The notes under the pieces: generated by a model | Database searches by the model: none | The model's input: only the letters and a program-made list of their open reading frames with translations | Told to the model about the DNA's origin: nothing | Position numbers and translations under genes: made by a program | Shown: one piece after another, positions 21,322-34,723 of the stretch | How the letters are laid out: each line of letters starts with the position of its first letter | Numbering within the stretch: the first letter of the stretch is position 1 | Origin: Corylus avellana | Taxonomy: Eukaryota > Streptophyta > Magnoliopsida > Fagales > Betulaceae | DNA length: 64,000 nucleotides | Reading direction: 5' to 3' | Assembly: GCF_901000735.1 (NCBI RefSeq) | Contig: NC_081543.1 | Span: 11,391,921-11,455,920, forward strand

Positions 21322-21648
21322 TTGTTTTGGGATGAAAAAGGTGGCCAGTGCACCCACTTGGCCGGTGTCGTCAGGTTGTTTGAGAATCAAGGTGACGTGG
21401 GAATGATCAAAAGGCAACTCCTGGAGCTAATCATGGATTTGAACAAAGGTGACTCGAATCGAGCTCGGCCGCTTGATCCTGCAAGAATGCCTGAAATCAT
21501 ATTAATGCTATTGTGTGTGCTTATGATTCCGTGGTTAATGAACCATCGTGACGAAGGTGTGACATCATCGATGGAGTCACCCTTTGTGTTGTGGTTAATT
21601 GTCTTTGCCTCTATTATTTTGGGAATAGGATTTTATTATTTTAAATAA
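21322..21648 (+). CDS. Unassigned 108-codon frame in repeat copy C
   Basis: The first 35 codons lie in dispersed repeat copy C, shared with 20725-20800. The rest is unique here and contains two hydrophobic stretches (IILMLLCVLMIPWLM and FVLWLIVFASIILGIGFYYF). I recognise no family. It could be a small membrane protein or a chance frame in repeat DNA; the shared part argues for the latter. Confidence 0.2.
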   Translation: MFWDEKGGQCTHLAGVVRLFENQGDVGMIKRQLLELIMDLNKGDSNRARPLDPARMPEIILMLLCVLMIPWLMNHRDEGVTSSMESPFVLWLIVFASIILGIGFYYFK

Positions 21649-24189
21649 AAATAAAAATAATAGAATATTTTAAAAAAATTAAGGGTGGCCGGCCAGCCCA
21701 ACGGGGGTGGCTGGACCACCCCTGTTGGCCTGGGGTGGCCGAAGCCACCCCCTAGGGCCATCCCATTAATTTTTTTTTTTTGAGGGTGGCCGGACTAGCC
21801 CCATGGGCCATAGGGTGGCTTTGACCACCCGTATTCAGCTCGGTTTCTAGCTGCTTGCCAACAAGTGGTCCTATTAACCTCCCTATGGCTGGTCACAATT
21901 CTTAGTTTTTTAAAAATATTTTCTAATTTTTTATTTGTTTTAATCTAAAATGGTATTTTATTATTATTTTTTGTTAGTGGACATGTGTCTTATTTATGGT
22001 TTTAGAATTTTTTTAAAAAAAATTTAACTATAAACTGGATATTCTCCTATTCAAAATAAATTAAAAATGTTCAAAATGAACTGAAGATGATCATATTTCA
22101 TGCTTTTGCGGCCATGTCATTAATTCCCACGAGCTGCTTTGCTTTTGGCTTGTATTACTTATTATTTATTTTTTATTCTTTGGTTTAAAAGAACAAATGT
22201 CACCTGCTACGACTTTCCGTTTTTGGCAACCAAACAAAAGGGTACGAGCTAGGGACCACATACACCTGGCCAGCTAGTGGTTGGTCATGCGAGCAAAAAT
22301 GCATGTGTTTAATTAGAAAACAACCACTTTTAATTTGTAGCTTATTAATCTTAATTACATTAATCTTAATTAGTACGTAAGACCATATATAGAGTACCCT
22401 AAGTCATGTATATATATATATCTTCACGTAATTGATTAGATTAGAACAAGATTATTCGGTGCATGGGTAATTGATCGATGAGAAGAAGAAGGTGGTGTAC
22501 CCTTCATGTTTTAGTGGGTGATTGATCATGATCAAAATAGGATCATGCCACTATATATATATATAGCTTTCAACCAAACAATTAATAATATGAAAAGAAA
22601 TGCGATCTAGTCGTTTAATTAGTTCTGGGCAATTTGAATTTGTAACATCATATATATATATATATATAATGAGTGCACCTGGGCTGGGCACCCCGGTTGA
22701 TTTTTTTTAGCTCATGAATAGTGCCATTTTTGAAAACCATCAATCGGTGCAAATAATTTTTTTTTTTTTTTTTTTTTTTTGAGAAAATCGGTGCAAATAA
22801 TTAAGAGTGCATGTACCTAGCTCCCTGTTTCTGTTGAGGATAGTTTGGTAATTATAAGAACAAACTTAACTTCAAACTAGAATAAAAAAAATTATGATTC
22901 TTTATGATGCTACATAAAATAATTAAGTCCATTAATTCGCTTTCAATGTTTTGTTTGTTTATCAACCGTGCAATTTCAAATGAAAAAAAAATCATATAAT
23001 TAATTAGGGCAGGGGTTTTGTTTTGTCAGATTCTGCTAGTCATTTTTTCTTGTAGTATTATCTCTTAATTTGTAATTTTTTTTGTCCCCTTGAGTTGAGT
23101 TATATATATACCTAGCTAATACCTGGCGAGTCTTTAATTAGGAATCATATATATAGTACATTAATTGAAAAAGAAAGAAATTAGGCTGGATTTCAAGGGA
23201 TGCAAAGCTACCTACCTTAATTATGTGTCCTTTCAAAAAGGATTTTTTTTTTTTTTGGTTATTGTTAATTTTTTTGACGGAAGTTGGACGGAATATGAAC
23301 TTTGTTTTAATTAATAATTAAGTGAGGAGTTCTATGTGAGACAAAACGAAACTTAGAGGGATAAAAAAATAAAAAATAAAATCGTTAAACCACAAGAGGC
23401 AAAAAAGAAATATTTAACCAATTTTTTTTTTTTTTTTTTAATGAGCTTCTCTTCATTTTACATTTTTATTGATGTGACATTATATACACCATTAAATATA
23501 GCAAAATCAAATTTGTACCATGGAATGAATCATCTTTGTTTTACTCAAAATGATCTTCATCCCTACTTTTTAAGGTAATTTTGATTTATTAAATAAACAA
23601 GTATCCCATAAGATTCATTATTGATTTATCAATTTTTTTTAAAAAAATAAATAAATAAAGTTTACCTTATTCTTGATTTAGTGGTTCAAGGCAAATTTAA
23701 TCAATTTTTTAAAAATTTTCTATTTAAAAAAAATATATAGTAAAAAATTTGAGAATGGCCAAATCATTATTCTGATGTTGGGGGTTCGGCCACCACACAC
23801 TTGGCTAAAAGGGGTGGCCAAGCCACCCACATTTGGTTAAGGGGCCAAGGAAGTGCTCGGCTACCCACCGTCATTGACAATTTTTATTCTTTTCTTTTTG
23901 ATTTTAAGAAGATATTGACAATTTTTGGTAATTAAAGAAGTATAGAAACAATCTTTAGTTTACAAAGGACATTGACAATCGGATTGATGAGGGTAAGCGA
24001 ACTTTTCTCAATAGGCTATACATATACAGGCTGTGGACAACCTACAACCAACCCAAACACTATCTTAATCCAAGACTGTAGCATACTAACCCAATTCCCA
24101 AACATACCTCATTGTAGCACCAAATCAGAGTTTCCTCCAAAAGAACAAAACGAAAAGGCCAAAGCTCGTGGAAACCATTACTGACAACC
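21649..24189. other. Intergenic, repeat-rich, no gene seen
   Basis: AT-rich DNA with two GC-rich islands built from GGTGGCC/GGCCACC words in both orientations (about 21685-21850 and 23780-23875), probably fold-back element remnants. A T27 tract lies near 22755 and TA runs near 22416, 22553 and 22652. Confidence 0.5.
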
Positions 24190-24947
24190 ATGATGCAGAG
24201 ATGGTGCGCCAAGCTTCAGTCTCTGGGCCTTCGGTCGACCCAGACTCTTCCTTCTCGATCTTCTTCTACTTCACGTCGCCTCATCCACACTTTCCCATAG
24301 CTCCACCAAGCCCTCCATTTTGCATCGAGGAGTAGATGGAGCTGCAGGCCCCTCCTCAATGCCTCTTCAACAGCCCATCCTTCACTGGCTTTGCACCCAT
24401 TTATCTCCCCGCTTCCTCCATCTGTAAGTTGGAGTTTTGATTTATTTTTGTCTTCTTTTTGATTTGTAGCCATTTTCTTTATTGTCCATTTGGATACTGA
24501 GGAAATGCCTGAGAGAGGAAGACCCCGAATTTTGAATGTTATAGTTCTTACATGCAATCTTATCCAAATTTTTGGCATGGGGGGATTGACTAATTCGTTT
24601 CAAGTATTGGAATTTGAAGTTTGGGTATCCTTGTGCTTGTGAATAGATACCTTTTATTTGTTTATATGTGTGTAGGTAGTTCAAGTGCGGCATGTTTCGT
24701 CGAGAGAGCGGAAGAAGAGGAGAAAGCCAATGACACCGGTCACGTCCAAGTTAAAGAAAACCAAAATGAAGTTTTATTCGTAGGTTTACACGTTTATACT
24801 GCTTCTTTTGAAACAACTATTATTCTTTTGTGTACTAAATGGTTTTGATGTTTCTTGATTAGGTCTTACAAGTCCAGGTTTAGGACAATGAATGATGGGA
24901 ATATTCGGCGTTGGAAGGAGGGAAAGCGGCACAATGCGCATTTCAAG
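24190..24947 (+). pseudogene. Mitochondrial ribosomal protein bL35 gene, decayed
   Basis: bL35 is a small protein of the large mitoribosomal subunit. Exon 1 starts MMQRWCAKLQSLGLRS with an Arg/Ser-rich leader typical of mitochondrial targeting, but stops after 36 codons (TAG at 24298). Recognisable coding then continues in other frames to a donor near 24423, so exon 1 has at least two frame changes. Exon 2 (24680-24779) encodes VRHVSSRERKKRRKPMTP and ends KMKFY. Exon 3 (24863-24947) encodes SYKSRFRTMNDGNIRRWKEG and ends RHNAHFK. Both have GT-AG borders. The usual last exon (basic tail ending in KVMKKLNF) is not found; a weak trace (AFVYAK) sits near 27250. It is probably a pseudogene. Confidence 0.65.
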
Positions 24948-27500
24948 GTTTGATTTTTTGAATTTTTTTTAATCCCAATGAAAATTGAATTCTCAACTCC
25001 ATATCTTATCTGTTTGAAAATTGAACAGGTATTTATAAATCCACTTAAAAAAAATAGTGCAAATTTTCATGATGAAGTAACATGACTTTAGGTTGCATTG
25101 CATTTAGAAACAGATATTTAAACTATCAATCTTCTTTAAGAAGGTAGTATATGCATACTATCTTTTTATTTGAAGCGGTTTTTTGTCATCATGGTTTCTC
25201 TCTTGGTTTATTTGACCCTGCACTATGTACACAACTCAAAAAAAATTGGATGAGTTGAAATGTGAGTTAAAAATATCTCTATTATTTGTCTATCCAATGC
25301 GAGTAGATTGTAAAATCGACTTTGGATTCATAACCTGCTAATTTACTTGTGCCTTTGCTTTTGGTCTTTAGGGTTTAGGGTTTAATTGTGTTCGTTATAG
25401 CAATATGAATTATATATATATATAAGAAGATGTCTTGGCTATGTTCTTGGGCTTTGTCGAGATGTTTAGAGGGATCTCCATCTCCTTTGGTTTTCTGTGC
25501 CTAATGGGTATGTTGGGTGATTAGGGTAAAAATTTTGGCCATTATTTTTGAGTTGAATGGTTTGGACAATTTTCTGAGAGTGCCTTTTCTTGGGTTATTG
25601 TGGAGGCCACAATAGGTGATCAGTGGATTTTGGACACTTTTTTTTTAATAAAAAAAAAGAAAAAAAGTAAAAAGTGTTCCATATTTATGTTGATGCTTGC
25701 TTAGTTGTGGGTTATATTCTCTCTATTGGGTGGATTGCTTGTCCAATTTTAAGATCAAGCTTGGGATACTACCCAAGGATCCTTTATAAACAAACAAAAA
25801 AAAAAAATTCATGTCTTGACTTCACTGCATGATTTCGAGCTTGGTTTAAGCTTTTATTCCAATGATTTCATTAGTTTTCTTTTTTGTGTCATTCATAGCA
25901 TGGGTACTTAGATTTAGAGTAGATTTGATATGAACCTGCCAAAGATGCCACTTTTCAAGCAAATTGACACTTAGAAAAGAGTTAAAGAAAAAAAATTCCA
26001 GCAATATTCAGGAAGATAAGATTGAAGTTGGAACAATAAAAGATCAATTTCTAGGCTTCAAAGAGTCCAAGAACTCAAATATGAAATTTTTATATATTAG
26101 AGAAGAAAAGGCTGTCTACAATTACTCAAATGAGGCTATTTATAATAGCCTTTATTAACCCCTAAAATCCTAGCCCTTCATCTGTCATAGAACAAATAAA
26201 TCTTAACCATCCAACTTAATGTTCTCGTGGCTACTCCCATCAAGAACATCACACACCTTCCTACCACAAATCGCTCATGTTTGGAAGACAATCTTCCTCC
26301 TCCACTCTCCGTTGTCATCACTCTATCAACATCCTCTTCCTCATCATCGTAGTCATCATAAGTTGGTTCCGGTAGCTTCCCAATTTAAATAATCCTGTGC
26401 ATGCATATTTCCAAAAAAAAATCAGAAACTTCTATTTTGATTCCTCCACTGTTTAAGTCAAGCTATGGACCAATTGATCCTCTACTCTGCCTTGTGCTGC
26501 ATGTTCTATAAGTCCAGCATCATGAAAGGGGTTCATCTTCTATATCATCACTGTCATCCTCAATACCAAACTGATATGATCCCAATAACAATTTAAACAT
26601 GATTAACATTGTATTCATTGTTATGTCATTATGAGGACTGCTGAATTGGATTGTGCCACATCATGAAAAAAAAAGCTATTCTGACATGTTTGATTATGGC
26701 TTTTCTAGGTATGGCACTGAGAAAACTATGCGGCTGACGCCATCGAAGCCCACGACCTCCCCCTTACAAACACGCCGGGCCATCACCATTAGGCACCATA
26801 TGTCACGCAAAATAAGAGTCTGAGTTGCTAATGTATGTTTAAACTTTATATACAGGACATGGTGAAAAGGGTACTCTTAAAGTCTCATGCATTCTATTCA
26901 AAAATAAGAGCGCTTTTATCCTGCTAGTCAAAAAAGCTAAGCTGACATGATAATTGTTAAAGAAAGGGAAGGTGTCCAATAACTTATATATACATGATTA
27001 AGCTTGTACTTAAGTCACATGAAACACTTGGAATCGTAACATTTTTACTGCCTTTTGGCTAAGAATACTAAATTTATACTCTAATTCAAGGATGTGGCTG
27101 TTGGGTAGTATATTAGTATCGGATTAAGCTATTTAATTTACTGTTGCAGTTTCTAGATTTTTGGGATTGCTGTGTTTTTAGATGATACTGCTTTTCTTTT
27201 ATATCTAATTAGAAATTCTAACTATTTGGAGGATGATAATAATTTTACAGGAGCTTTTGTCTATGCAAAGTGCAAACTTTTCAATCTTCACTGTTTCAAG
27301 CGTGCCTTGCTATCAACATGATTGTGGACGATCGTTAAGAATGAAAGACCAAAGTTTTCCCTAATCAACATAGAGAATTACATTGGTCTACGAACATGTT
27401 TGAAATTGCATTGGAAAATAGAATTTTTGTCCTTCGAAATAATGTTTTTAGAAAAAAAAAAAAAAAAAAACCTTTAAATAGTTCATTAACAAGGTGTAGT
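24948..27500. other. No clear gene
   Basis: Low-complexity AT-rich DNA, possibly the stretched last intron and 3' end of the bL35 remnant. The 64-codon frame at 25964-26158 resembles nothing I know. A short frame near 26708-26825 (TEKTMRLTPSKPTTS) behind a TTTCTAG acceptor-like site is also unassigned. Confidence 0.4.
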
Positions 27501-27509
27501 TTATTTAAA

Positions 27510-27925
27510 GGGAAAATTACAGTTTACCCTCCAAAGTTGACAGCGTTTTTTAATTCAAACACCAAAGTTTCAATTTTTGCAATCTCTCCCCCCCTCCCAC
27601 CTCAAAGTTCTAAATTTTTGCAACTTGACCAATTGTATCCAAAACTTCCCATATTGCCCATAATTTTTATTTTTTTATTTTTTATAAAAAATTTTTTTTA
27701 AAAAAAATTGGGGTGGCTACGGCCATCTGGCCATTTTTACAGTCCCCAATTTATTTATTTTTTCATAAAAAAATAAAAATTAAGGGCAATATGAGAATTT
27801 TGAGATAATATTGGACGAATTGAAAAAAAATTGAAACTTTGTGGGGGTGGATTGCAAAAATTGAAACTTTGGTGTTCTAATTAAAAAACGCTGTCAACTT
27901 TGAGAGGGTAAAGTGTAATTTTCCC
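27510..27925. mobile_element. Mutator-type MITE, GGGAAAATTAC family, copy 1
   Basis: Inverted ends GGGAAAATTACAGTTTACCC and GTAATTTTCCC, with a perfect 9-bp duplication TTATTTAAA (27501-27509 and 27926-27934). Sub-terminal words (AAAGTTGACAGCGTTTTTT against AAAAAACGCTGTCAACTTT) are also inverted. Same family as 59622-59963. Confidence 0.88.
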
Positions 27926-27934
27926 TTATTTAAA

Positions 27935-29845
27935 AAATAAATGAACTAAGCATGAAATTTTAATACTAGCTAGTTTTAATTTGGCTCGATTATAATCCTA
28001 TGGGCACGAGTCTTTAAGAAAATGACCTAATCAAAATTTTATTTACTATAACTTTTTGCTATCAATTATTCTGTTTATATAGTATCTTGTCAAACTTTTC
28101 GTTGCATTTTAAAACAATAACCCGATTAAACTTGTTATTTTGTCTTATACCGTATATATTTTACTAATTATTATAATAATTGATTTGTATCTTAGATATA
28201 TAGGTGTATGATGAGTTATGTACTTCTTGTAGTTCTCAAAAGTTGAGAGGAAAAAATTACTTTAATTTGATGTTGGGTAGCAACACATCCCGTGGAAAAC
28301 GATTTTTATTTTACTTTATTTTATTTTTCAATTAGTTTTGGTTAATCGAGAGCAATGTTTCATCATTCATGAGAGTATTTAGATAGTAACGGTTTCACAA
28401 TAATGAAGTATATCTCTTCACCTACAACATAAGTATTCATTGTTTACCGTCCTTTTCATTTATTTTTATTTTTATTTTTTCTAAGCAAAAAGGAAGGAGG
28501 GGGCGACCAGAGCAGCTAGGGTTTAGATGGTAAAAAATTGTAAGTGCTCCTTCAAGTCAGTTGGGCCACCAAAAACACTAGCGACACCCAAGCCGTTAGT
28601 ATGGAAATAATTCCAAATGCTTCTCATTTTGAGATTCGACCATCGGACCTTCCACTCACCAAACCGCTAGCTAGGAGTTAACCCAAATGCTAATAGACCA
28701 CCACCCTCGGCGGTAGGTTTTCCATATTCCGACATAAGAATTATTCCATTATATGTAATGTCCAGCACATATAGCCAAAAATTTTAGTGATTGTAGCACA
28801 AGCTTGCTTTAGGTCTTCTACCAAAGGTCCAAAGCATATTACCATCATCTAGCAATCATATCACCTAGTCATAATCGGAAAATTTGAAAAATGAGAGAAA
28901 AAAAGAAGGTTGAAGAAAACGAGTTTTTTTTTTTTTTTTTTTTTTTTTAATAATTTAAAATTTATGAGTAATTTAGGAGTGTAATGAAGAAATAACAAAT
29001 GGGAAGCTTGAGAGGTTGCATGGGGATGGAGATGGAGCAAGTGGGAGAACGTAGACTGGATTTTATATTAGATTAGGGTGATGACATGCATGCTCTTTGC
29101 TTCTTTGTCTCCCCAAATGGTTCCCTTTTAGATCCAAATTTATTCATACACCACATAATTGCTGCCTCATCAGCTGCTCAAACAGTATGCTTCTTTCCCT
29201 TTTTATCTTATTTTATATGATGAATTATACCAGAAAAAAAAAAAAGAAAAAAAAAAGGCAAGCAAAAACAAGAGAGAGAGAGAGAGAGAGAAATTATATA
29301 AAAATAAATAAAAAAATTACTTGAGGAAGAGAATTAAGAAAAGAAAATGACTAGGCAATTACTACATTTTCAAGAAACTATCTTTGAGATAGTGAGTCTT
29401 TCACTCAGGAACCCAATTTAAAATAAATAAAATGACATGGCCTAAGAACAAGTTAGTCAAATTTGTGGGATATTTTAAAAGACTAAAGACAGTTGATGTT
29501 CTCCTTTAATTGCTTTTATATATATAGATTTAATATATGTCCATGCAATATCTACCAATTTTTTTCCCATTCAATATAGGAGAGGGGAAATGGGCAACAT
29601 CTTACCCATTTAATTTAACTCTTTACAATCTTACCTACTTGAATATTCGAAATTCTCACCAAGGCCCGTACGGTATTGTAGTATTCTTGGTCATAAAAAT
29701 ATTGAATAATTCAATTCATCACCCTCCATCCCTCCAAAGCTTATGTGACGTGGTCTCTCCGAACAAATAACTAATTTTCATACACCAAATACTACGAAAA
29801 ACCACGCTACATAGCATTTTAAGGAATTGGAGAGCGAGCAGAGGA
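27935..29845. other. Intergenic, no gene seen
   Basis: AT-rich DNA with a long T tract near 28925-28948 and a GA run near 29272-29291. A 200-bp unit near 28500-28740 looks like retroelement debris (GGTTTAGATGG ... CCACCACCCTCGGCGG), but I cannot place it. Confidence 0.45.
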
Positions 29846-30300
29846 TGTATAGCATTACTCAAAAGCATTATTAGGTTTACTTTGATACCATTTATCATGA
29901 CTCATAGCCCAATTTTCTGCTCGATAAGTGGTAAATTGTCTCACCCCCAGCTCCGCTTGCATAGAACAACTTTCATCTTCCTATCCTTCAACTCTTTTAC
30001 ACCCCAATTCTGAATGTCATCTCAAGTAGTAAAAGGATCAACTAATAAACAATTTCTCATAATCTCCCTCCAAATTCTTTTACTTAACCCACAATTGAAA
30101 AATAGGTCATCCCTCTCCTCAATACAACTCCTGCAAACTAGACACATTACATCTCCTTTAAAACCCCACTTCAACAGTAGTTAAACTATCTTGTATAGCC
30201 AGCTAGAAAACAAACACATGCTTTGGAATTGCCATCGAATATCGAACTACATTCCACCAAGCTACTTTCGGCATTTGACTTCAAATAGCATTTCATGTAA
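29846..30300 (-). mobile_element. LINE fragment (zf-RVT domain)
   Basis: On the minus strand the sequence reads PKVAWWNVVRYSMAIPKHVF, then GFKGDVMCLVCRSCIEERDD, LFFNCGLSKRIW and later WGVKELK. This is the zinc-binding domain (zf-RVT) found at the C-terminus of plant L1-type reverse transcriptases. Stops interrupt it and the usual His is lost. Only this 3' portion is present. Confidence 0.75.
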
Positions 30301-30807
30301 GGTTGTTAACGAGCCAAGCTTACTCGAGATCGACTCATTTAAGTTTTACTCAAACTCGAGTTCAACTTATATATTTTTTTTAACTAGAAAGTTCAACTAA
30401 GTAATCAGCTTGGGTCAAGTATTTTTTTGGGTTTGCAAAAATAAATAATAAAACTTAAATTTAAATAAATTGCTAAATATTCGAGCCGAAGTGTAATACC
30501 CATGTTCCAAGTGGTATGATATTGTCCGCTTTGGGTCAAGCCCGCACGGTTTTATTATTGGATTTATCCCCAAAAGGCCTCTTACCATTTAGAGAAAGTA
30601 TATTCCATAAAAATACATTATCTTTTCTATGCCCAGACAATGCGAGACGTCACACGAATATTGTTAAAAAAATTTATCAACTTCTCCACAAAAAAAAAAA
30701 AAATACAAATTTTTAAGTATAAAGTTAATTCTATACAAAAGTAAGTCAATGCCCAAGTTGGCTTATAGACGAGTGACGACTAAGAGTGAGAATTCTTGTT
30801 GCTCCTG

Positions 30808-30839
<32 letters not shown>

Positions 30840-31900
30840 GAATCCGGGACAAGGTTACTAGGGATTTGTGTCCTAGATTTGTGATTGCTCATTAAAAAAA
30901 AAAAAAAAAAAAAAAAAAAATAGTGGAAGCAACCACAAATCCAAGACACAGCTAGGTACATCATAATTGACTTTGCATTTTTTTTTCTTCTTTTTATAAT
31001 AAAAAGTAGGAGTATTTTAATTTTTTTTTACGACATTTAACAAAAAATAATAATAATTAATTAAAAGTTTTTAAACTTAAAAAAAAAAAGGGGAAAAGAA
31101 CATAATCATTAAGCATTTTTAAATGTCTTAAAGGAGTTTAACAAACATCATATGCTAGTACTAAAATATTTTCTTTTAAAAGAGTTCCACACAAATGGGC
31201 CATCCTGGACTGTCAAGACAAACAAGTGTGCCCCATTCACATTTCTTAATGGATGAAACCGGGTCACCCACAGCTACTGCAAACCTCTGCTTAAAACCAA
31301 AACCGTAGACTGGATGAACACAATTGCATCAAAAAAGACAGTTTTCTTTCCATAAGAAAAAATTTCCTTGGACTCAATTTATAAAATTGATATATATTAT
31401 TTAATACGTGAAAAATATGTACTTTTTATACAATTGCTTAAACGACACAATACAATTGTATACATCGAATTGAAAGAAAAATTACAGGGTCCATATATAT
31501 CAAAATCAAATTGTCATAGAAATTACAGCTAGTGTAGTGTAGTTTATCAAAGCAGAAGTATAACACTATATAAATCAACTCTAACTTGCCTCATTTAATT
31601 AAATGAGTCAGATCCATTAACCCTAATTTATAAATTTTGTATTAAGTTCGTGTCAAAAATTGTTAATCCTAAATGTTGTGTGTCGGGTTTGAATCATGTC
31701 AAAGTATAAGTATAAAACTATATAGATAATTATAGCCTGACCTATTTAACTAAACGGATGAAATCTCTCGACCCTAAAACAATTCACTATTTTCTGTTTG
31801 ATTTGTATTGAATTTACAGACCCCTTTTTTTTTTTTTTTTTTTAATTAACGATGTATGTGGTCCTGATCAACACGACTCCCATAACTGTGAGATTACACA
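30301..31900. other. Intergenic, repeat remnants
   Basis: No gene is seen. A T28 tract (about 30810) and an A26 tract (about 30894) flank an inverted pair of short sequences (GGGATTTGTGTC / CACAAATCCAAGACAC), suggesting a decayed fold-back element. Near 30515-30600 a GTCCGCTTTGGG...CCCCAAAAGGCC repeat is present. Confidence 0.4.
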
Positions 31901-32010
31901 CACACAAGAGTACAGTCCAAAGATAGAAACATTGGAAGATATGGGCTCCAAATCTCTCCTCCATTCTACACCCTCCACCCCTCATCTTCAACCAGCCACC
32001 CCCTTGGTGC

Positions 32011-32016
32011 CACGTG
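32011..32016. promoter_or_regulatory. G-box upstream of PRK
   Basis: CACGTG within GCCACGTGGC, about 500 bp upstream of the PRK start. G-boxes of this form bind bZIP/bHLH factors and are common in light-regulated photosynthesis genes. Role here is inferred from position. Confidence 0.5.
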
Positions 32017-32508
32017 GCGTTGCAAATATCCAAAATGCAATGAATCACCACCAAGCTTCTCCATCCCTCATTTTATCACAAATTTCATCAGCAACTCCAT
32101 TTTTCTTTAATATATATAAACATATATATGAGGTAGAATTTTCTTTTGATGGGCAAATAAAAATAATTTGACCCTTTTACCCACTCCCCATTGGTTTAAT
32201 CCACCCATATCCCCCTCATCCCACCTTAAAATTACCTCCAAATTTGTCCAAAACCAGGGGTAGTCACATAAACATACAAACAAAAAGACACATCAGCCAC
32301 CCATCACCAACGCCAACATTTTCCTCCCTTTCCAAAACTGCCTTCTGATTTCATCAACTCCTTTCTTCTCTCCCAAAGTTTCATATATAATCTCAAGGAT
32401 TACAAGAAGCCAAACCCATTTCATGTTTACAACCAAAAACCATTTTCAACCATCTTTTCCTCTCTTAGAGCTTCTGTGAATTCCTGAGCAGAGAGAGAGA
32501 AAAAAAAA

Positions 32509-34723
32509 ATGGCAATTTGCACCTCCCTGTATTCAACATGTTCAATCTCCACACCATCAAAGACCCACCTGGGATTTCACCAAAAACAGGTAGTTTTCTA
32601 CAGCAGTGGCGTCAAGAAAACCAGCAAGAAAGGCGGCGGCGGTGGCTGCGGCAGCAGTCGCCCGTACGTGATAACATGCACAGCAAGTGACTCACAGACG
32701 GTTGTGATTGGGCTGGCGGCAGACTCGGGGTGTGGGAAGAGTACCTTCATGAGGAGGCTGACGAGCGTGTTCGGAGGAGCGGCGGAGCCACCAAGGGGTG
32801 GGAACCCGGACTCGAACACCCTGATAAGCGACACCACGACGGTGATATGCTTGGATGACTATCACTCGCTGGATAGAACAGGAAGGAAGGAGAAGGGAGT
32901 GACAGCACTTGACCCAAGAGCCAACAACTTTGATCTCATGTATGAGCAGGTTAAGGCTATCAAGGAAGGGATTCCTGTTGAGAAGCCCATTTACAACCAT
33001 GTCTCTGGTCTTTTGGATCCTCCTGAGCTCATCAAGCCTCCCAAGATCCTTGTCATTGAAGGTTTGCACCCAATGTAAGTAAACCTGCAACCATTCCCTC
33101 TCTCATCTCATCTCATCTTATCTCGGTCGTATAACTGTAATAAAGTAATATACTAATATACTGTAAAAATAATTTTTACTGTCACGTTATCTCAATTGTA
33201 TGACAATTGTATAATATTTTTTATAAAATTTATTTTTTTTAAAAAAAGTCTTTATACTGTCGTATATAGCATTAGATAAGTTATTTTAATGTGGCTTGTA
33301 GGTCTACCTCATATCCAATAATGGTTGTATAAATACATATGATGTTTCAAATTTTCAATTCTAGAGCACAAGTAATATTATGCTATGAGAGCCTTGTCCT
33401 TTTCTTTCTTTTTCCCAAGAAAAAATAATATCTACATTTATTTGAATGGCTGTGGAATTGTGGCTGTCAATGTCATCGTCATCTTTTTCTTGGTGGGGCC
33501 TTGGCCATATTTAGGTTCACTTATAACCAACTATTATAAACTCCTATACAAAATGCTCTTGAAATTAAAACAAAATAAATAAAATAAAACAAAATACACA
33601 TGCAAGTAATTTATTGCTAATAATGAGCAACAATCCTTTGAAATTAAAGCAATTAATAAGTTATCTTTGTGCACATGTAGGTATGATTCACGAGTAAGGG
33701 ACCTCTTGGACTTCAGCATCTACTTGGACATCAGCAATGAGGTTAAATTTGCTTGGAAAATTCAGGTAATTGCTCTATAACGTCTGGTTTCAAAGTTGCT
33801 TGACATTTATACAACTCGATGAAATAGCAGTGAAAATTCGTCTTTAAATCAGCAGTTTAAGCTAACTATGTTACAAAAATTGCAGAGGGACATGGCAGAG
33901 CGAGGACATAGCCTTGAAAGCATCAAAGCTAGTATCGAAGCCAGAAAGCCTGATTTTGACGCGTATATTGGTAATCTTTTTGAACCAAAACTCAATTACA
34001 TAGTTATAACACACAGAAATACAGTATTCGGTTCAAAGCTTCTGTTCTCTAGTTATTTTAACAATGTTAAGTGTGCGTATTTCTCAAAATAGGAAAACCC
34101 CATGTTTATATTTTGTGGTTTGGTGCAGATCCACAAAAGCAATATGCAGATGCAGTGATTGAAGTGTTGCCAACGCAACTCATTCCTGGTGATAATGAGG
34201 GGAAGGTTTTGAGAGTTAGGTTGATAATGAAAGAAGGGGTGGAGCTTTTCAGCCCTGTTTATCTCTTTGATGAAGGCTCTACTATCTCATGGATTCCATG
34301 CGGTAGAAAGCTTACTTGTTCATACCCTGGCATCAAATTTTTCTATGGCCCTGATGCTTATTTTGGCCACGAGGTATAAACATTCTGTCAACATCCTCTG
34401 TTTTCTCTGTTTCCTCTGTTTCTTCCTCTGTTTGCAGGATTTAAGCCAATTCCTCTGTTTGATTGTCTTAGGTGTCTGTGCTGGAAATGGATGGCCAATT
34501 TGACAGATTAGATGAGCTGATCTACGTTGAAAGCCATCTAAGCAACATCTCTACCAAGTTCTATGGAGAAGTCACCCAACAAATGTTGAAGCATTCCGAT
34601 TTCCCCGGCAGTAACAACGGAACCGGTCTCTTCCAAACCATAGTCGGGTTGAAGATTCGAGACTTGTACGAGCAGATAGTCGACAGCAGGGCGAAAACTC
34701 CGGTAGAAGCAGCAAAGGCCTAA
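32509..34723 (+). CDS. PRK: Chloroplast phosphoribulokinase
   Basis: PRK phosphorylates ribulose 5-phosphate with ATP to give RuBP, the Rubisco substrate, in the chloroplast stroma. Five exons: 32509-33074, 33681-33765, 33886-33970, 34129-34373, 34472-34723, joining to 1,233 bp and 410 residues with consistent phases and GT-AG borders. Residues 1-59 are a Ser/Gly/Lys-rich transit peptide. The P-loop GLAADSGCGKST follows at 68-79. Cys75 (in the P-loop) and Cys114 (VICLDDYHSL) are 39 apart, matching the thioredoxin-regulated pair Cys16/Cys55 of spinach PRK. A second pair, Cys303 and Cys309 (WIPCGRKLTC), matches the C-terminal disulfide. The protein ends PVEAAKA. All catalytic regions are intact. 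It is convergent with PLGG1 downstream. The start was chosen for the transit peptide and the purine-rich leader just upstream. Confidence 0.97.

Noticed and set aside
24216..24578. Minus-strand 120-codon frame
   Set aside because: It is the antisense of bL35 exon 1 and intron and matches no family.
29097..29324. Plus frame ending in Lys/Arg runs
   Set aside because: It is composed of A-tract and GA microsatellite DNA.
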